NCBI RefSeq assembly: GCF_051216895.1
Contig: NZ_JBPKAO010000012.1
Location: 1 to 64,000, forward strand
DNA length: 64,000 bases
Reading direction: 5' to 3'
Source: Aquipuribacter sp051216895
GTDB lineage: Bacteria > Actinomycetota > Actinomycetes > Actinomycetales > JBBAYJ01
This document shows positions 35,396-44,451 of the stretch, piece after piece. A program made the translations under genes and the position numbers. Below the pieces are notes generated by a model. It had not been told where the DNA came from. It worked only from the letters and a program-made list of their open reading frames with translations, and searched no databases. Each line of letters starts with the position of its first letter. Within the stretch, counting starts at the first letter, position 1.

Positions 35396-37342
35396 TCAGC
35401 CCTTCTTGTTCTTGCCCTTGGCGCGGCCGCGCTCGGTGGCGTCGAGGATGACCTTGCGCAGCCGGACCGCCTCGGGGGTGATCTCGACGCACTCGTCGTC
35501 CCGCAGGAACTCCAGGGCCTGCTCCAGGCTCATCAGGCGCGGCGGCACGAGGCGCTCGAACTCCTCGGAGCTGGCCGCTCGCATGTTGGTGAGCTTCTTC
35601 TCCTTGGTGATGTTGACGTCCATGTCGTCGGTGCGGGCGTTCTCACCGATGATCATGCCCTCGTACACCTCGGTGGCGGGCTCGACGAACATCGAGCCCC
35701 GCTCCTGCAGGTTGACCATCGCGAAGCTGGTGGCCACGCCCGTGCGGTCGGCGACGAGCGAGCCGTTCTGCCGGGTCATGATCTCTCCGGCCCACGGGCC
35801 GTAGGAGTCGAAGACGTGGTGGGCGATGCCCGTGCCGCGGGTGTCGGTGAGGAACTGGGTCCGGAACCCGATCAGGCCGCGGGCGGGGACCTTGAACTCC
35901 ATCCGCACCCAGCCCGTGCCGTGGTTGCTCATCTGCTCCATCCGGCCCTTGCGGGCGGCCAGCAGCTGCGTCACGGCGCCCAGGTACTCCTCGGGCACGT
36001 CGATGGTCATCTGCTCGAACGGCTCGTGGACCTTGCCGTCGACCTCGCGGGTGACGACCTGGGGCTTGCCGACGGTCAGCTCGTAGCCCTCGCGGCGCAT
36101 CTGCTCCACCAGCACGGCCAGCGCGAGCTCACCACGGCCCTGGACCTCCCACGCGTCGGGCCGCTCGGTGGGGAGGATGCGGAGCGACACGTTGCCGATG
36201 AGCTCCTTGTCGAGGCGGTCCTTGACGAGGCGGGCGGTGACCTTGGTACCGCGGGCCCGGCCGGTCAGCGGCGAGGTGTTGGTGCCGATGGTCATCGAGA
36301 TCGCCGGCTCGTCGACCGTGATGAGCGGCAGCGGCTCCGGGTTCTCGGGGTCGGCCAGGGTCTCGCCGATCATGATGTCGGCGATCCCGGCGATGGCGAT
36401 CAGGTCGCCGGCCCCGGCGCTGGCGACCGGCACGCGCTCGAGCGCCTCGGTCATCAGCAGCTCGGACACCTTGACCTTCTGGAACGAGCCGTCGGTGCGG
36501 CACCAGGTGACGGTGTCGTTCTTGTTGATGGTGCCCGAACGAACCCGGCACATGGCGATCCGGCCCAGGAAGGGGGAGGCGTCCAGGTTGGTGACGTGCG
36601 CCTGCAGCGGCTGGTCACGGGTGTCCAGCGGGGCGGGGATGTGGGTCATCAGGGTCTCGAACAGCGGCTCGAGGCTGTCGCCGTCGATCGGGGTCCGGTC
36701 CTCGGGCCGCGTCATGGACGCCTTGCCGTCGCGGGCCACGGCGTAGACGATCGGGATCTCCAGCAGGGACTCCTCGTCCACGCCGGTGCCGTCGGCCACG
36801 TCCAGGATCAGGTCGAAGGTCTCGTTCACGACCTCCTCGATGCGGGAGTCGGGCCGGTCGACCTTGTTGACGACCACGACGATCGGCAGGTGCGCCTGCA
36901 GGGCCTTGCGCAGCACGAAGCGCGTCTGGGGCAGCGGACCCTCGGACGCGTCGACGAGCAGGACGACGCCGTCGACCATGGACAGACCGCGCTCGACCTC
37001 GCCGCCGAAGTCCGCGTGGCCGGGGGTGTCGATGATGTTGATCGTCACGCCGTCGGGGGCGCCGTGGCGTGCCGCGGCCGGCCCGGTGTACCGGACGGCC
37101 GTGTTCTTGGCGAGGATCGTGATGCCCTTCTCACGCTCCAGGTCGCCGGAGTCCATGACGCGCTCGCGCACGCTGTCGTTCTCGGCCTGGTGCGCGGTGA
37201 ACGACCCGGACTGCCACAGCATGGCGTCGACGAGGGTCGTCTTGCCGTGGTCGACGTGGGCGACGATCGCGACGTTCCGCAGGTCGTGGCGCAGTGCGGA
37301 GCCGGGCGTTGCGTGTGCGGGAGCAGTTTCAGAGGTGGTCAC
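35396..37342 (-). CDS. typA: Translational GTPase TypA/BipA
   Basis: A protein of 648 residues. G1 is AHVDHGKTTL, G3 DTPGHADFGGE, G4 NKVDRPDS, followed by domain II, EF-G-like domains III/V and the BipA C-terminal domain (MVNLQERGSMFVEPATEVYEGMIIGENAR). It is a ribosome-associated GTPase involved in 50S assembly and stress or low-temperature growth. GTG 37342 overlaps the Nudix stop (GTGA). An in-frame opening to 37525 runs inside the Nudix gene and is rejected as a start. Confidence 0.95.
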   Translation of the reverse strand: MTTSETAPAHATPGSALRHDLRNVAIVAHVDHGKTTLVDAMLWQSGSFTAHQAENDSVRERVMDSGDLEREKGITILAKNTAVRYTGPAAARHGAPDGVTINIIDTPGHADFGGEVERGLSMVDGVVLLVDASEGPLPQTRFVLRKALQAHLPIVVVVNKVDRPDSRIEEVVNETFDLILDVADGTGVDEESLLEIPIVYAVARDGKASMTRPEDRTPIDGDSLEPLFETLMTHIPAPLDTRDQPLQAHVTNLDASPFLGRIAMCRVRSGTINKNDTVTWCRTDGSFQKVKVSELLMTEALERVPVASAGAGDLIAIAGIADIMIGETLADPENPEPLPLITVDEPAISMTIGTNTSPLTGRARGTKVTARLVKDRLDKELIGNVSLRILPTERPDAWEVQGRGELALAVLVEQMRREGYELTVGKPQVVTREVDGKVHEPFEQMTIDVPEEYLGAVTQLLAARKGRMEQMSNHGTGWVRMEFKVPARGLIGFRTQFLTDTRGTGIAHHVFDSYGPWAGEIMTRQNGSLVADRTGVATSFAMVNLQERGSMFVEPATEVYEGMIIGENARTDDMDVNITKEKKLTNMRAASSEEFERLVPPRLMSLEQALEFLRDDECVEITPEAVRLRKVILDATERGRAKGKNKKG

Positions 37343-37830
37343 GGGGTACCAGTGTGCCGCAGAGACGGCACGATCAGGTCCGCGAGCGTCCTGACGGCCT
37401 CGGCGTCGGCCGGCAACCAGGCCACGTCCAGCAGGGTGGAGGCGTCCAGCCAGCGCAGCCGGTCGTGGTCCTGCAGGGGCTCGGGGAGGTCGGGCGGGCT
37501 GATCCCGACGAGCTCGGCGAACCACAGCCGGAGCACCAGCGAGGACCCCAGGGGCCAGACCTCGCCGTGCACGGGGTCGGTCTCGCCGGCCCCGCCCGGG
37601 GCGACCTCGTGGCCCAGGACCACGCGGACCCCGAGCTCCTCGGCCAGCTCGCGGTGCAGCGCCTGCTGCGGTGTCTCCCCACGGTCGACCTTGCCCCCCG
37701 GGAACTCCCAGAACCCCGCCAGCTCGGCCGGTGCGGTCCGGCGCGCCGCCAGCAGGCGCGTGGGCGAGGCGAGGCTGTCGACCACGGCGGCGCCCACCAC
37801 GAGGCGGCGGGCGCCGGGCTGCGGGCTCAC
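37339..37830 (-). CDS. Nudix hydrolase, MutT-like
   Basis: A protein of 163 residues with the full Nudix box: GGKVDRGETPQQALHRELAEELG fits GX5EX7REUXEEXGU. The preceding FWEFPGGK is typical for 8-oxo-dGTP pyrophosphatases of the MutT type, so it probably cleans oxidised nucleotides. It overlaps the BCCT gene upstream (GTGA) and typA downstream (GTGA), so it is in a tight three-gene translational chain. Confidence 0.88.
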   Translation of the reverse strand: MSPQPGARRLVVGAAVVDSLASPTRLLAARRTAPAELAGFWEFPGGKVDRGETPQQALHRELAEELGVRVVLGHEVAPGGAGETDPVHGEVWPLGSSLVLRLWFAELVGISPPDLPEPLQDHDRLRWLDASTLLDVAWLPADAEAVRTLADLIVPSLRHTGTP

Positions 37831-39602
37831 GCGCCGGCGGGCCGCTGGTCGTCGGGGACGACGGCGCCGCTGGGCACCGGGTCCTCCGAGGCCACGTCCG
37901 CCGTCGGCACGGGGCGGTCGTCGTCGGTGTGGAAGCTGGTCAGCTGCAGGTCGGAGGCGATCTGGTTGGTCAACCGCCGCTGCCGCAGGCGACGACGGTC
38001 GCGGTCGACCTCGGCCCACTCCCCCCGGAAGGCCTTGAACGTCGCGACCATCATCATGATCATGACGAACGAGAACGGCAGGGCGATGATGACCGCCATG
38101 GTCTGCAGCGCCAGCAGCGCCCCGTCCTCGGCCCCGGACAGCGTCCCGACCGTGAGCAGGGCGGCCGCGACGAGCCCGGTCAGCGAGGCCCACATCGCCC
38201 GGCTCCAGGCCGGCGGGTTGGTGTTGCCGCCGGAGGCGAGCATGTCGATGACCAGCGACCCCGAGTCCGCCGACGTCACGAAGAACGACACGATGAGCAG
38301 GAGCGCCACGACGGCGACGACCCCGCCGAGCGGCAGCCCGTCGAGCACGAGGAAGAGCGACAGGTTGGTGTCCACGCCACCCTCGTCGTCGATCAGGCCG
38401 CCGGAGCCGAACAGCTCGCGGTGCAGCGCCGTGCCGCCCAGGACCGAGAACCACAGGAACGTGATCAGGGTCGGGACCGCGAGCACGCCCAGGACGAACT
38501 GCCGGACGGTCCGCCCGCGCGAGATCCGGGCGATGAAGACCCCGACGAACGGCGCCCAGGACATCCACCAGCCCCAGTAGAACGTCGTCCACGACGCCTG
38601 CCACGCCTGCCCCTCGGCCCCCTGCAGCGAGGAGGTGTCGAAGGTGAGGCGCAGCACGTCGGTGGCGTAGGCGCCCAGGCTGGCCACGAACTCGCGCAGC
38701 AGGAACAGGGTGGGTCCGGCGACGAGCACGAAGAGCAGCACGACCGCGGCCAGCACCATGTTGACGTTGGACAGGACCCGGATGCCCCTCGCGACGCCGG
38801 TCACCACGGAGATGACCGCGAGCCCGGTGATCGCCGCGATCAGCACGTTCTGCCAGAGCAGGCCCTCGGCGGGCAGGCCGACGAAGCCGAGCCCGGCCGA
38901 CAGCTGCAGGACACCGAGCCCGAGCGAGGTGGCGACGCCGAACAGCGTCCCGACGACCGCGATGACGTCGACGACGTCACCGAAGGCACCGCGGGCGACC
39001 TTCTCGCCCACCAGCGGCTCGAGCGCCCAGCGGATCGAGATGGGGCGGCCCTTGCGGTGCACGGAGTACGCGACCGCCAGGCCGACGACGACGTAGATCG
39101 CCCAGGCGTGCACGCCCCAGTGCAGGTAGGTGGTGGTGAGCGCCTGCATGGCGGCGTCGTTGTCGTTGCCCTCGAAGCCGGGGCGCGGGGAGGCGAAGTG
39201 GTTCAGCGGCTCGGCCACCCCCCAGAACACCAGGCCGATCCCCATGCCTGCGCTGAACAGCATCGCGAACCAGGACCGCAGCCCGAACTCCGGCACCTCG
39301 TCGTCCCGTCCGAGGCGGAGGTCCCCGTAGCGGCTGAACGCCACGAAGGCCGAGAACGCGACGAAGGCGGCGATCAGCAGCACGTAGTACCAGCCGAACA
39401 CCCCGATGACGGCTCCCTGGACGGCACCGATGACCTCGCCCGTGGTCCCGGGCAGGACGACGGCGAACAGCACGAACACCGCGATGATGGCGGCGCTGGG
39501 CCAGAACACCCGTGCGGCCACGGCCGACCCCTTGGTCGCCTCGGCGGTGGCGGGGACCTCGTGGTCGTGGCCTCGGTCGGACGGTGCGGGCGGTGCAGAC
39601 AT
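37827..39602 (-). CDS. BCCT family betaine/choline/carnitine transporter
   Basis: A protein of 591 residues with about 12 membrane segments. It has the family's signature region YWGWWMSWAPFVGVFIARISRGRTVRQF, and MLFSAGMGIGLVFWGVAEPLNHF near TM3-4. The N-terminal 40 and C-terminal 75 residues are hydrophilic and charged, like the osmosensing tails of BetP. It imports compatible solutes with Na+ or H+. ATG 39602 has GGAGGAG upstream. It is coupled to the Nudix gene, an unexpected partner for an osmotic transporter. Confidence 0.92.
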   Translation of the reverse strand: MSAPPAPSDRGHDHEVPATAEATKGSAVAARVFWPSAAIIAVFVLFAVVLPGTTGEVIGAVQGAVIGVFGWYYVLLIAAFVAFSAFVAFSRYGDLRLGRDDEVPEFGLRSWFAMLFSAGMGIGLVFWGVAEPLNHFASPRPGFEGNDNDAAMQALTTTYLHWGVHAWAIYVVVGLAVAYSVHRKGRPISIRWALEPLVGEKVARGAFGDVVDVIAVVGTLFGVATSLGLGVLQLSAGLGFVGLPAEGLLWQNVLIAAITGLAVISVVTGVARGIRVLSNVNMVLAAVVLLFVLVAGPTLFLLREFVASLGAYATDVLRLTFDTSSLQGAEGQAWQASWTTFYWGWWMSWAPFVGVFIARISRGRTVRQFVLGVLAVPTLITFLWFSVLGGTALHRELFGSGGLIDDEGGVDTNLSLFLVLDGLPLGGVVAVVALLLIVSFFVTSADSGSLVIDMLASGGNTNPPAWSRAMWASLTGLVAAALLTVGTLSGAEDGALLALQTMAVIIALPFSFVMIMMMVATFKAFRGEWAEVDRDRRRLRQRRLTNQIASDLQLTSFHTDDDRPVPTADVASEDPVPSGAVVPDDQRPAGA

Positions 39603-39734
39603 GACTACTCCTCCGTCGCCGGGGAGACGACGCGTGGCGGGCTGGGGGCCCTCCACCATCGCGCGCATCGGCCTCGTTCTCAACTTCGGTCAGGCCCGTG
39701 ACGTCTGCCCCGCGCCTGTGTCACCCCTGCCCCG

Positions 39735-39740
39735 TAGCGT
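39735..39740 (+). promoter_or_regulatory. Predicted -10 element (TAGCGT)
   Basis: It lies 7 nt before the ATG of the pterin dehydratase/VOC gene. The 145-bp divergent gap also holds the BCCT promoter, for which no element was clear. Confidence 0.4.
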
Positions 39741-39747
39741 GGCCGTC

Positions 39748-40452
39748 ATGCCTTCGACCGAGCCCTCGCCGCCTCCCGGTCCTCGCCGGCTCACCCACTC
39801 CGACGTCGCCGCACAGCTGGTCGACCTGCCCGGCTGGCGGCACGTCGACGGTGCCCTGCAGGCCCGTTTCGACGCCCCGGACGTCCCCGCGGCGGTCCGC
39901 CTGGTCACCGAGGCGTTCGACGTCGCGGAGGAGATGGACCACCACCCCGACACCGACCTGCGGTGGAAGCGGGTCCGGTTCGCGCTGTCCACCCACACCG
40001 CGCGCGGCGTCACGCAGCTGGACGTCGAGCTGGCCCACCGCCTCTCCCGGGCCGCGGACGCGCTGGGCGCGGCCACCCTCCCCGCCGCGGCCCAGGCCGT
40101 CGAGATCGGCGTCGACACCGCCGACCCGTCGCGGATCAGCCCGTTCTGGCAGGCCGCCCTCGGCTACCACCCGCACCCCGAGGACAGCGAGGTGCTCGTC
40201 GACCCGCACGGCCGCGGGCCCGACCTGTGGTTCCAGGTCACGGCGACCCCGGGCGCACCCGCCGGGCAGCGCAACCGCCTGCACCTCGACGTCTCGGTCG
40301 GCAGCCTGGAGGAGGCCGCCGAGCGCCGTACCGCGGTGGAGGCCGCCGGGGGTCGGCTCGTGTCGGACGAGCGGGCGCCGGCCTGGTGGGTCTACGCCGA
40401 CGCCGACGGCAACGAGGTGTGCGTCTGCACCGGGTTCGGGCGGGAGTCATGA
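39748..40452 (+). CDS. Pterin-4a-carbinolamine dehydratase fused to a glyoxalase/VOC-like domain
   Basis: A protein of 234 residues. Residues 15-100 form a PCD/DCoH domain (LVDLPGWRHVDGALQARFDAPD, EEMDHHPDTDLRWKRVRFALSTHTARGVTQLDVELA) with the catalytic His triplet region DHHPD. Residues 112-232 form a VOC-like domain (IGVDTADPSRISPFWQAALGYHP, NRLHLDVSVGSLEEA, WWVYADADGNEVCVC). It may recycle tetrahydropterin cofactor; the VOC part has unknown substrate. The stop overlaps the next gene's ATG (ATGA). Confidence 0.85.
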   Translation: MPSTEPSPPPGPRRLTHSDVAAQLVDLPGWRHVDGALQARFDAPDVPAAVRLVTEAFDVAEEMDHHPDTDLRWKRVRFALSTHTARGVTQLDVELAHRLSRAADALGAATLPAAAQAVEIGVDTADPSRISPFWQAALGYHPHPEDSEVLVDPHGRGPDLWFQVTATPGAPAGQRNRLHLDVSVGSLEEAAERRTAVEAAGGRLVSDERAPAWWVYADADGNEVCVCTGFGRES

Positions 40453-41159
40453 GCTCCGAGGTGCACCGCGAGGAGACGACGCTGGCCGAGGTCAGCGCCA
40501 AGATGAACTGGCTGCGCGCGGGTGTGCTGGGCGCCAACGACGGCATCGTGTCGACCGCCGGGCTGGTCGTCGGCGTCGCGGGCGCCACCTCCGACACCAC
40601 CGCGCTGCTGGTCGCCGGCGTCGCGGGGCTCGTGGCCGGGGCGCTGTCGATGGCCGGCGGGGAGTACGTGTCGGTCAGCACCCAGCGCGACAGCGAGCGC
40701 GCGCTGCTGGCCAAGGAGGCCCGCGAGCTGGAGGAGACCCCCGACGAGGAGCTGGCCGAGCTGGCCGGGTTCTACCGGGACAAGGGGCTGTCGGAGCAGA
40801 CGGCCCAGCAGGTGGCCGAGGAGCTGACGGCCCACGACGCCCTGCGCGCCCACGCCGAGATCGAGCTCGGCATCGACGGCGACTCGTTCATCAACCCGTG
40901 GCACGCCGCGTGGGCGTCGCTCATCGCGTTCACCCTCGGCGCCCTGCTCCCCCTGCTGGCCATCGTCCTGCCGCCGACCGGGATGCGGCTGCCCGTCACC
41001 GTCATCGCCGTCGTCGCGGCGCTGTCGGTGACGGGCTTCGTCAGCGCCCGCCTCGGCGGGGCCCGGCCGTGGCCTGCCGTCGCCCGCAACGTGGGCGTCG
41101 GGGCGCTCGCGATGGGCCTGACCTTCGCCGTCGGGACGCTGGTCGGCGGCGCGGTCTAG
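40449..41159 (+). CDS. VIT1/CCC1-family transporter (iron/manganese type)
   Basis: A protein of 236 residues. The first helix has LRAGVLGANDGIVSTAGLVVGV, and the signature GALSMAGGEYVSVSTQRDSE comes after helix 2. A cytoplasmic acidic metal-binding loop follows (ELEETPDEELAELAGFYRDKGL), then three C-terminal helices. The family moves Fe2+ or Mn2+ out of the cytosol. It is translationally coupled to the pterin dehydratase fusion. Its TAG stop shares the tetranucleotide CTAG with the convergent oppF stop. Confidence 0.9.
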   Translation: MSSEVHREETTLAEVSAKMNWLRAGVLGANDGIVSTAGLVVGVAGATSDTTALLVAGVAGLVAGALSMAGGEYVSVSTQRDSERALLAKEARELEETPDEELAELAGFYRDKGLSEQTAQQVAEELTAHDALRAHAEIELGIDGDSFINPWHAAWASLIAFTLGALLPLLAIVLPPTGMRLPVTVIAVVAALSVTGFVSARLGGARPWPAVARNVGVGALAMGLTFAVGTLVGGAV

Positions 41160-42211
41160 AACCCGGTCGGGCCCTCCTCGGGGAAGTGGCAGGCCACCAG
41201 GTGGCCCGCGGCCGTGCCGCGCTCCACCAGCGGCGGCGTCTCGGACGCGCAGATGTCCTGCGCCTTCCAGCACCGGGTCCGGAACCGGCAACCGCTGGGC
41301 GGGTTGAGCGGGCTGGGCACGTCCCCGGTCAGGGTGATGCGCTCGCGGTGCCGCTCCTTGACCGGGTCGGCCACCGGGGCCGCCGACAGCAGGGCGCGGG
41401 TGTACGGGTGACGCCCGGCGGCGTACAGGTCGTCGCGGGTGGCGACCTCGACGATCCGCCCCAGGTACATCACGGCCACGCGGTCGCTGATGTGTCGCAC
41501 GATCGACAGGTCGTGGGCGATGAACAGGTAGCCCAGGTTCATCCGCTGCTGCAGGTCCTCCAGCAGGTTGATGACGCCGGCCTGCACCGACACGTCCAGC
41601 GCCGACACCGGCTCGTCGAGCACCAGCATCTTGGGCTCCAGCGCCAGGGCCCGGGCGATGCCGATGCGCTGCCGCTGCCCGCCGGAGAACTCGTGCGGGA
41701 ACCGGTTGCCGTGCTCGGGGTTGAGCCCGACCAGCTTGAGCAGGTCGGCGACCCGCTCCTTGCCCTCCTTGTTGCGCCACTCCTTGTGGATCTTGAGCGG
41801 CTCGGCCACCAGGTCGTTGACCGGCAGCTTGGGGTTGAGCGAGGCGTAGGGGTCCTGGAACACGATCTGCAGGTCGCGGCGGAACGGGCGCAGCTTGCGG
41901 GCCGACATCTCGGTCAGCTCGTGGCCCTGGAACCGGACCGAGCCGGACGTCGGCTTGTGCAGCTGCAGCACCGCTCGTCCGGTCGTCGACTTGCCGCAGC
42001 CGGACTCCCCCACCACGCCGAGGGTCTCGCCGGCGTCGACGCTGAACGACACGCCGCTCACGGCCTGGACCTGACCGACGGTCCGCCGGATGAGGCCGCC
42101 GCCGCGGACCGGGAAGTTCATGACGAGGTCCTCGACCTCGAGCAGGTGCCCGGTGCCGGGGCCGGGGCCGGAGGCGGCGCGGGCGCCGCCCGTCGTGGTC
42201 TCGGTGCTCAT
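41156..42211 (-). CDS. oppF: Oligopeptide/dipeptide ABC transporter ATP-binding protein, OppF-like
   Basis: A protein of 351 residues. Walker A GESGCGKST is at about 74-82, the signature is FSGGQRQRIGIARAL, and Walker B is MLVLDEPVSALD. The C-terminal oligopeptide extension follows (TGDVPSPLNPPSGCRFRTRCWKAQDICASETPPL), with the Cys-rich motif that often binds Fe-S or zinc in this family. It is last in a five-gene operon and starts by a 4-nt overlap (ATGA) with oppD. Confidence 0.92.
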   Translation of the reverse strand: MSTETTTGGARAASGPGPGTGHLLEVEDLVMNFPVRGGGLIRRTVGQVQAVSGVSFSVDAGETLGVVGESGCGKSTTGRAVLQLHKPTSGSVRFQGHELTEMSARKLRPFRRDLQIVFQDPYASLNPKLPVNDLVAEPLKIHKEWRNKEGKERVADLLKLVGLNPEHGNRFPHEFSGGQRQRIGIARALALEPKMLVLDEPVSALDVSVQAGVINLLEDLQQRMNLGYLFIAHDLSIVRHISDRVAVMYLGRIVEVATRDDLYAAGRHPYTRALLSAAPVADPVKERHRERITLTGDVPSPLNPPSGCRFRTRCWKAQDICASETPPLVERGTAAGHLVACHFPEEGPTGF

Positions 42212-43383
42212 GCGCTCGTCCTTCCGACGGTGGCGCCCGGGTCGACGCGGAACATGGCCGTCGCGTCCTCGTAGCCGGCGACCTCCTGCCAGCGGTGGCA
42301 CGCGGCCTCGTGGTCGCGGCGGTCGGTCTCGGTCAGCGGCGGCTCCTCGCTCGCGCACTGCGCCACCGCGATGGGGCAGCGGGGGCGGAACGGGCAGCCG
42401 CTGGGCAGCCTGATCAGCGACGGCGGGGTGCCCTCGATGGGCCGCAGCCGCTCCCCGATCAGGTCCGTGGTGGGCATGGAGCCCAGCAGGCCCGCGGTGT
42501 ACGGCATCCGCGGGTCGGTGAAGATCTCGTCCACGCCGGCGGTCTCCACGGGCTTGCCCGCGTACATCACGAGGACCCGGTCGGCGACGCTGGCGATGAC
42601 CCCCAGGTCGTGGGTGATGAAGACGATGGCCGCGTCCACGGCGTCCTTGACGTCGAGCAGGGTGTCGAGGATCTGCGCCTGCACCGTGACGTCCAGGGCG
42701 GTGGTCGGCTCGTCGGCGAAGATGACGTCGGGGCGGTTGATGACCGCCATCGCGATCATCGCCCGCTGCCGCATCCCGCCGGAGAACTCGTGCGGGTAGG
42801 ACCGCAGCCGGGTCTTGGCCTGGGGGATGCCGACCAGGTCGAGCATCTCGGTGGCCCGCGCCAGGGCCGCGGCCTGCGAGATGTGCTCGTGGCTGCGGAC
42901 GGCCTCGGCGAGCTGGTTGCCGATGGTGAGCACCGGGTTCATCGCCGTCATCGGGTCCTGGAAGATCATCCCGATCTTGCGACCGCGCAGGCCACGCTGC
43001 TGCTCCGGACGCATCTTCAGGACGTCGTCGCCGCGGAACAGGATCCGGCCCGACACCTTGGCGCTGCGGGGCAGCAGCCCCATCACGGCCATGCTGGACA
43101 CGGACTTGCCCGAGCCGGACTCGCCGACGATCCCGAGCACCTCGCGCGGGTGCAGCGTGTAGCTGACGCCGCGGACGGCGTTGACGACGCCGTCGTCGGT
43201 GGGGAACCGGACCGTCAGGTCCTCCACCTTGAGGATCTCCGTCGAGGGGTCCGCCCGCTCGGCGTCGGAGTGGTCGGTGATGCTGCCGGCCGGACCCGTG
43301 TGGCTGATCCGTCCGGTCTGGTGGGTGGGGCCCGTGGGTCCGGGCGTCGTGGGGCTCATGCCGTCGGCCTCCTGCTCGCTCAT
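42208..43383 (-). CDS. oppD: Oligopeptide/dipeptide ABC transporter ATP-binding protein, OppD-like
   Basis: A protein of 391 residues. It has a 50-residue hydrophilic Thr/Gly-rich N-terminal extension before the ABC domain. Walker A is GESGSGKS (about 85), the signature FSGGMRQRAMIAMA, Walker B VIFADEPTTALD. The C-terminal Opp domain ends SGCPFRPRCPIAVAQCASEEPPL. It pairs with OppF to energise peptide uptake. It starts by a 4-nt overlap (ATGA) with the oppC stop. Confidence 0.92.
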   Translation of the reverse strand: MSEQEADGMSPTTPGPTGPTHQTGRISHTGPAGSITDHSDAERADPSTEILKVEDLTVRFPTDDGVVNAVRGVSYTLHPREVLGIVGESGSGKSVSSMAVMGLLPRSAKVSGRILFRGDDVLKMRPEQQRGLRGRKIGMIFQDPMTAMNPVLTIGNQLAEAVRSHEHISQAAALARATEMLDLVGIPQAKTRLRSYPHEFSGGMRQRAMIAMAVINRPDVIFADEPTTALDVTVQAQILDTLLDVKDAVDAAIVFITHDLGVIASVADRVLVMYAGKPVETAGVDEIFTDPRMPYTAGLLGSMPTTDLIGERLRPIEGTPPSLIRLPSGCPFRPRCPIAVAQCASEEPPLTETDRRDHEAACHRWQEVAGYEDATAMFRVDPGATVGRTSA

Positions 43384-44405
43384 GCGCGGACCTTGTTCTG
43401 GCGCGGGTCGAACGCGTCGCGCAGGCCGTCGCCGATGAAGTTGATGCTGAGCGCGATGCCGATGATGAACAGGCCCGGGAACCAGAACAGCCAGGGCCGG
43501 GTGGCGAAGGCCGTCTCGTAGTCGCTGATCAGCAGCCCCAGGCTGGTGTCGGGACGCTGGACGCCGAAGCCCAGGTAGCTCAGCGCGGTCTCCAGCAGGA
43601 TGGCCGCGGCGATGGTCAGCGTGGCGCTGACGATGATGGTCGAGATGGTGTTCGGCAGGATGTGCCGGACGATGATCCGGCCGGGGCTGGCCCCCATGGC
43701 CCTGGCCGCCTCGACGAACTCCCGTTCCTTGATGGACAGCACCTCCCCCCGGATCAACCGGGCCAGGCTCGTCCACACCACCACCCCGAGGAACAGACCC
43801 AGGGCGAGGGCGGTGCCGTCGGTCCCCCGGGCCACCACGGCGGCCAGGACGAGCAGGGGGATGGCGATGATGACGTCGACCAGGCGCATGAGGACGGTCT
43901 CGACCACTCCCCCGAAGTAGCCCGCGACCGCCCCGACGATCGTCCCGGACAGCGTGGAGACCAGCCCCACGAGCAGGGCGATCTGCAGCGACTGCTGGGC
44001 CCCGCGCATGGTCTGGGCGAAGTAGTCGCGCCCGATGGTGTCCTGGCCGAACGGGTTCTCGCCGATCGCGAACCCGTCACCGTCGACGAAGGCGGGCAGC
44101 ACGTCCAACGTGGGGCGACCACCGTCGATGACGGGACCGGTGGTGGTGAACGTCTTGTCCCACCAGCCGGGGATGGGGCCCGCCCCGATGCTGGTCACGG
44201 CCATCAGGACGATGAAGAGGAAGACGAAGAGGCCGGCCATGGCGCCGCGGTGGCGCAGGAACCGCCGCATCACCAGCTGCCCCTGCGTACGGGCCTTGAC
44301 GGTGAACTCCTCGTCGACGGCCGGGTCGTGGCCGGGGCCGCCCGCGGTGACCGTGGCGTCGTCCGGCCGCGGCTCGCCGGGGGGCTGGGGAGTGGGTGTC
44401 GTCAT
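43380..44405 (-). CDS. oppC: Oligopeptide/dipeptide ABC transporter permease, OppC-like
   Basis: A protein of 341 residues with six membrane helices. It has the N-terminal OppC motif RRFLRHRGAMAGLFVFLFIVLMA, NPFGQDTIGRDYFAQTMRGAQQSLQIAL, and the EAA loop EFVEAARAMGASPGRIIVRHILPN. It is the second permease subunit. It begins 46 bp after oppB and overlaps oppD. Confidence 0.93.
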   Translation of the reverse strand: MTTPTPQPPGEPRPDDATVTAGGPGHDPAVDEEFTVKARTQGQLVMRRFLRHRGAMAGLFVFLFIVLMAVTSIGAGPIPGWWDKTFTTTGPVIDGGRPTLDVLPAFVDGDGFAIGENPFGQDTIGRDYFAQTMRGAQQSLQIALLVGLVSTLSGTIVGAVAGYFGGVVETVLMRLVDVIIAIPLLVLAAVVARGTDGTALALGLFLGVVVWTSLARLIRGEVLSIKEREFVEAARAMGASPGRIIVRHILPNTISTIIVSATLTIAAAILLETALSYLGFGVQRPDTSLGLLISDYETAFATRPWLFWFPGLFIIGIALSINFIGDGLRDAFDPRQNKVRA

Positions 44406-44451
44406 GAGGACTCCTGGAGGTCTCGGCGCAGGCGGGACGGTCGCAGCACCG

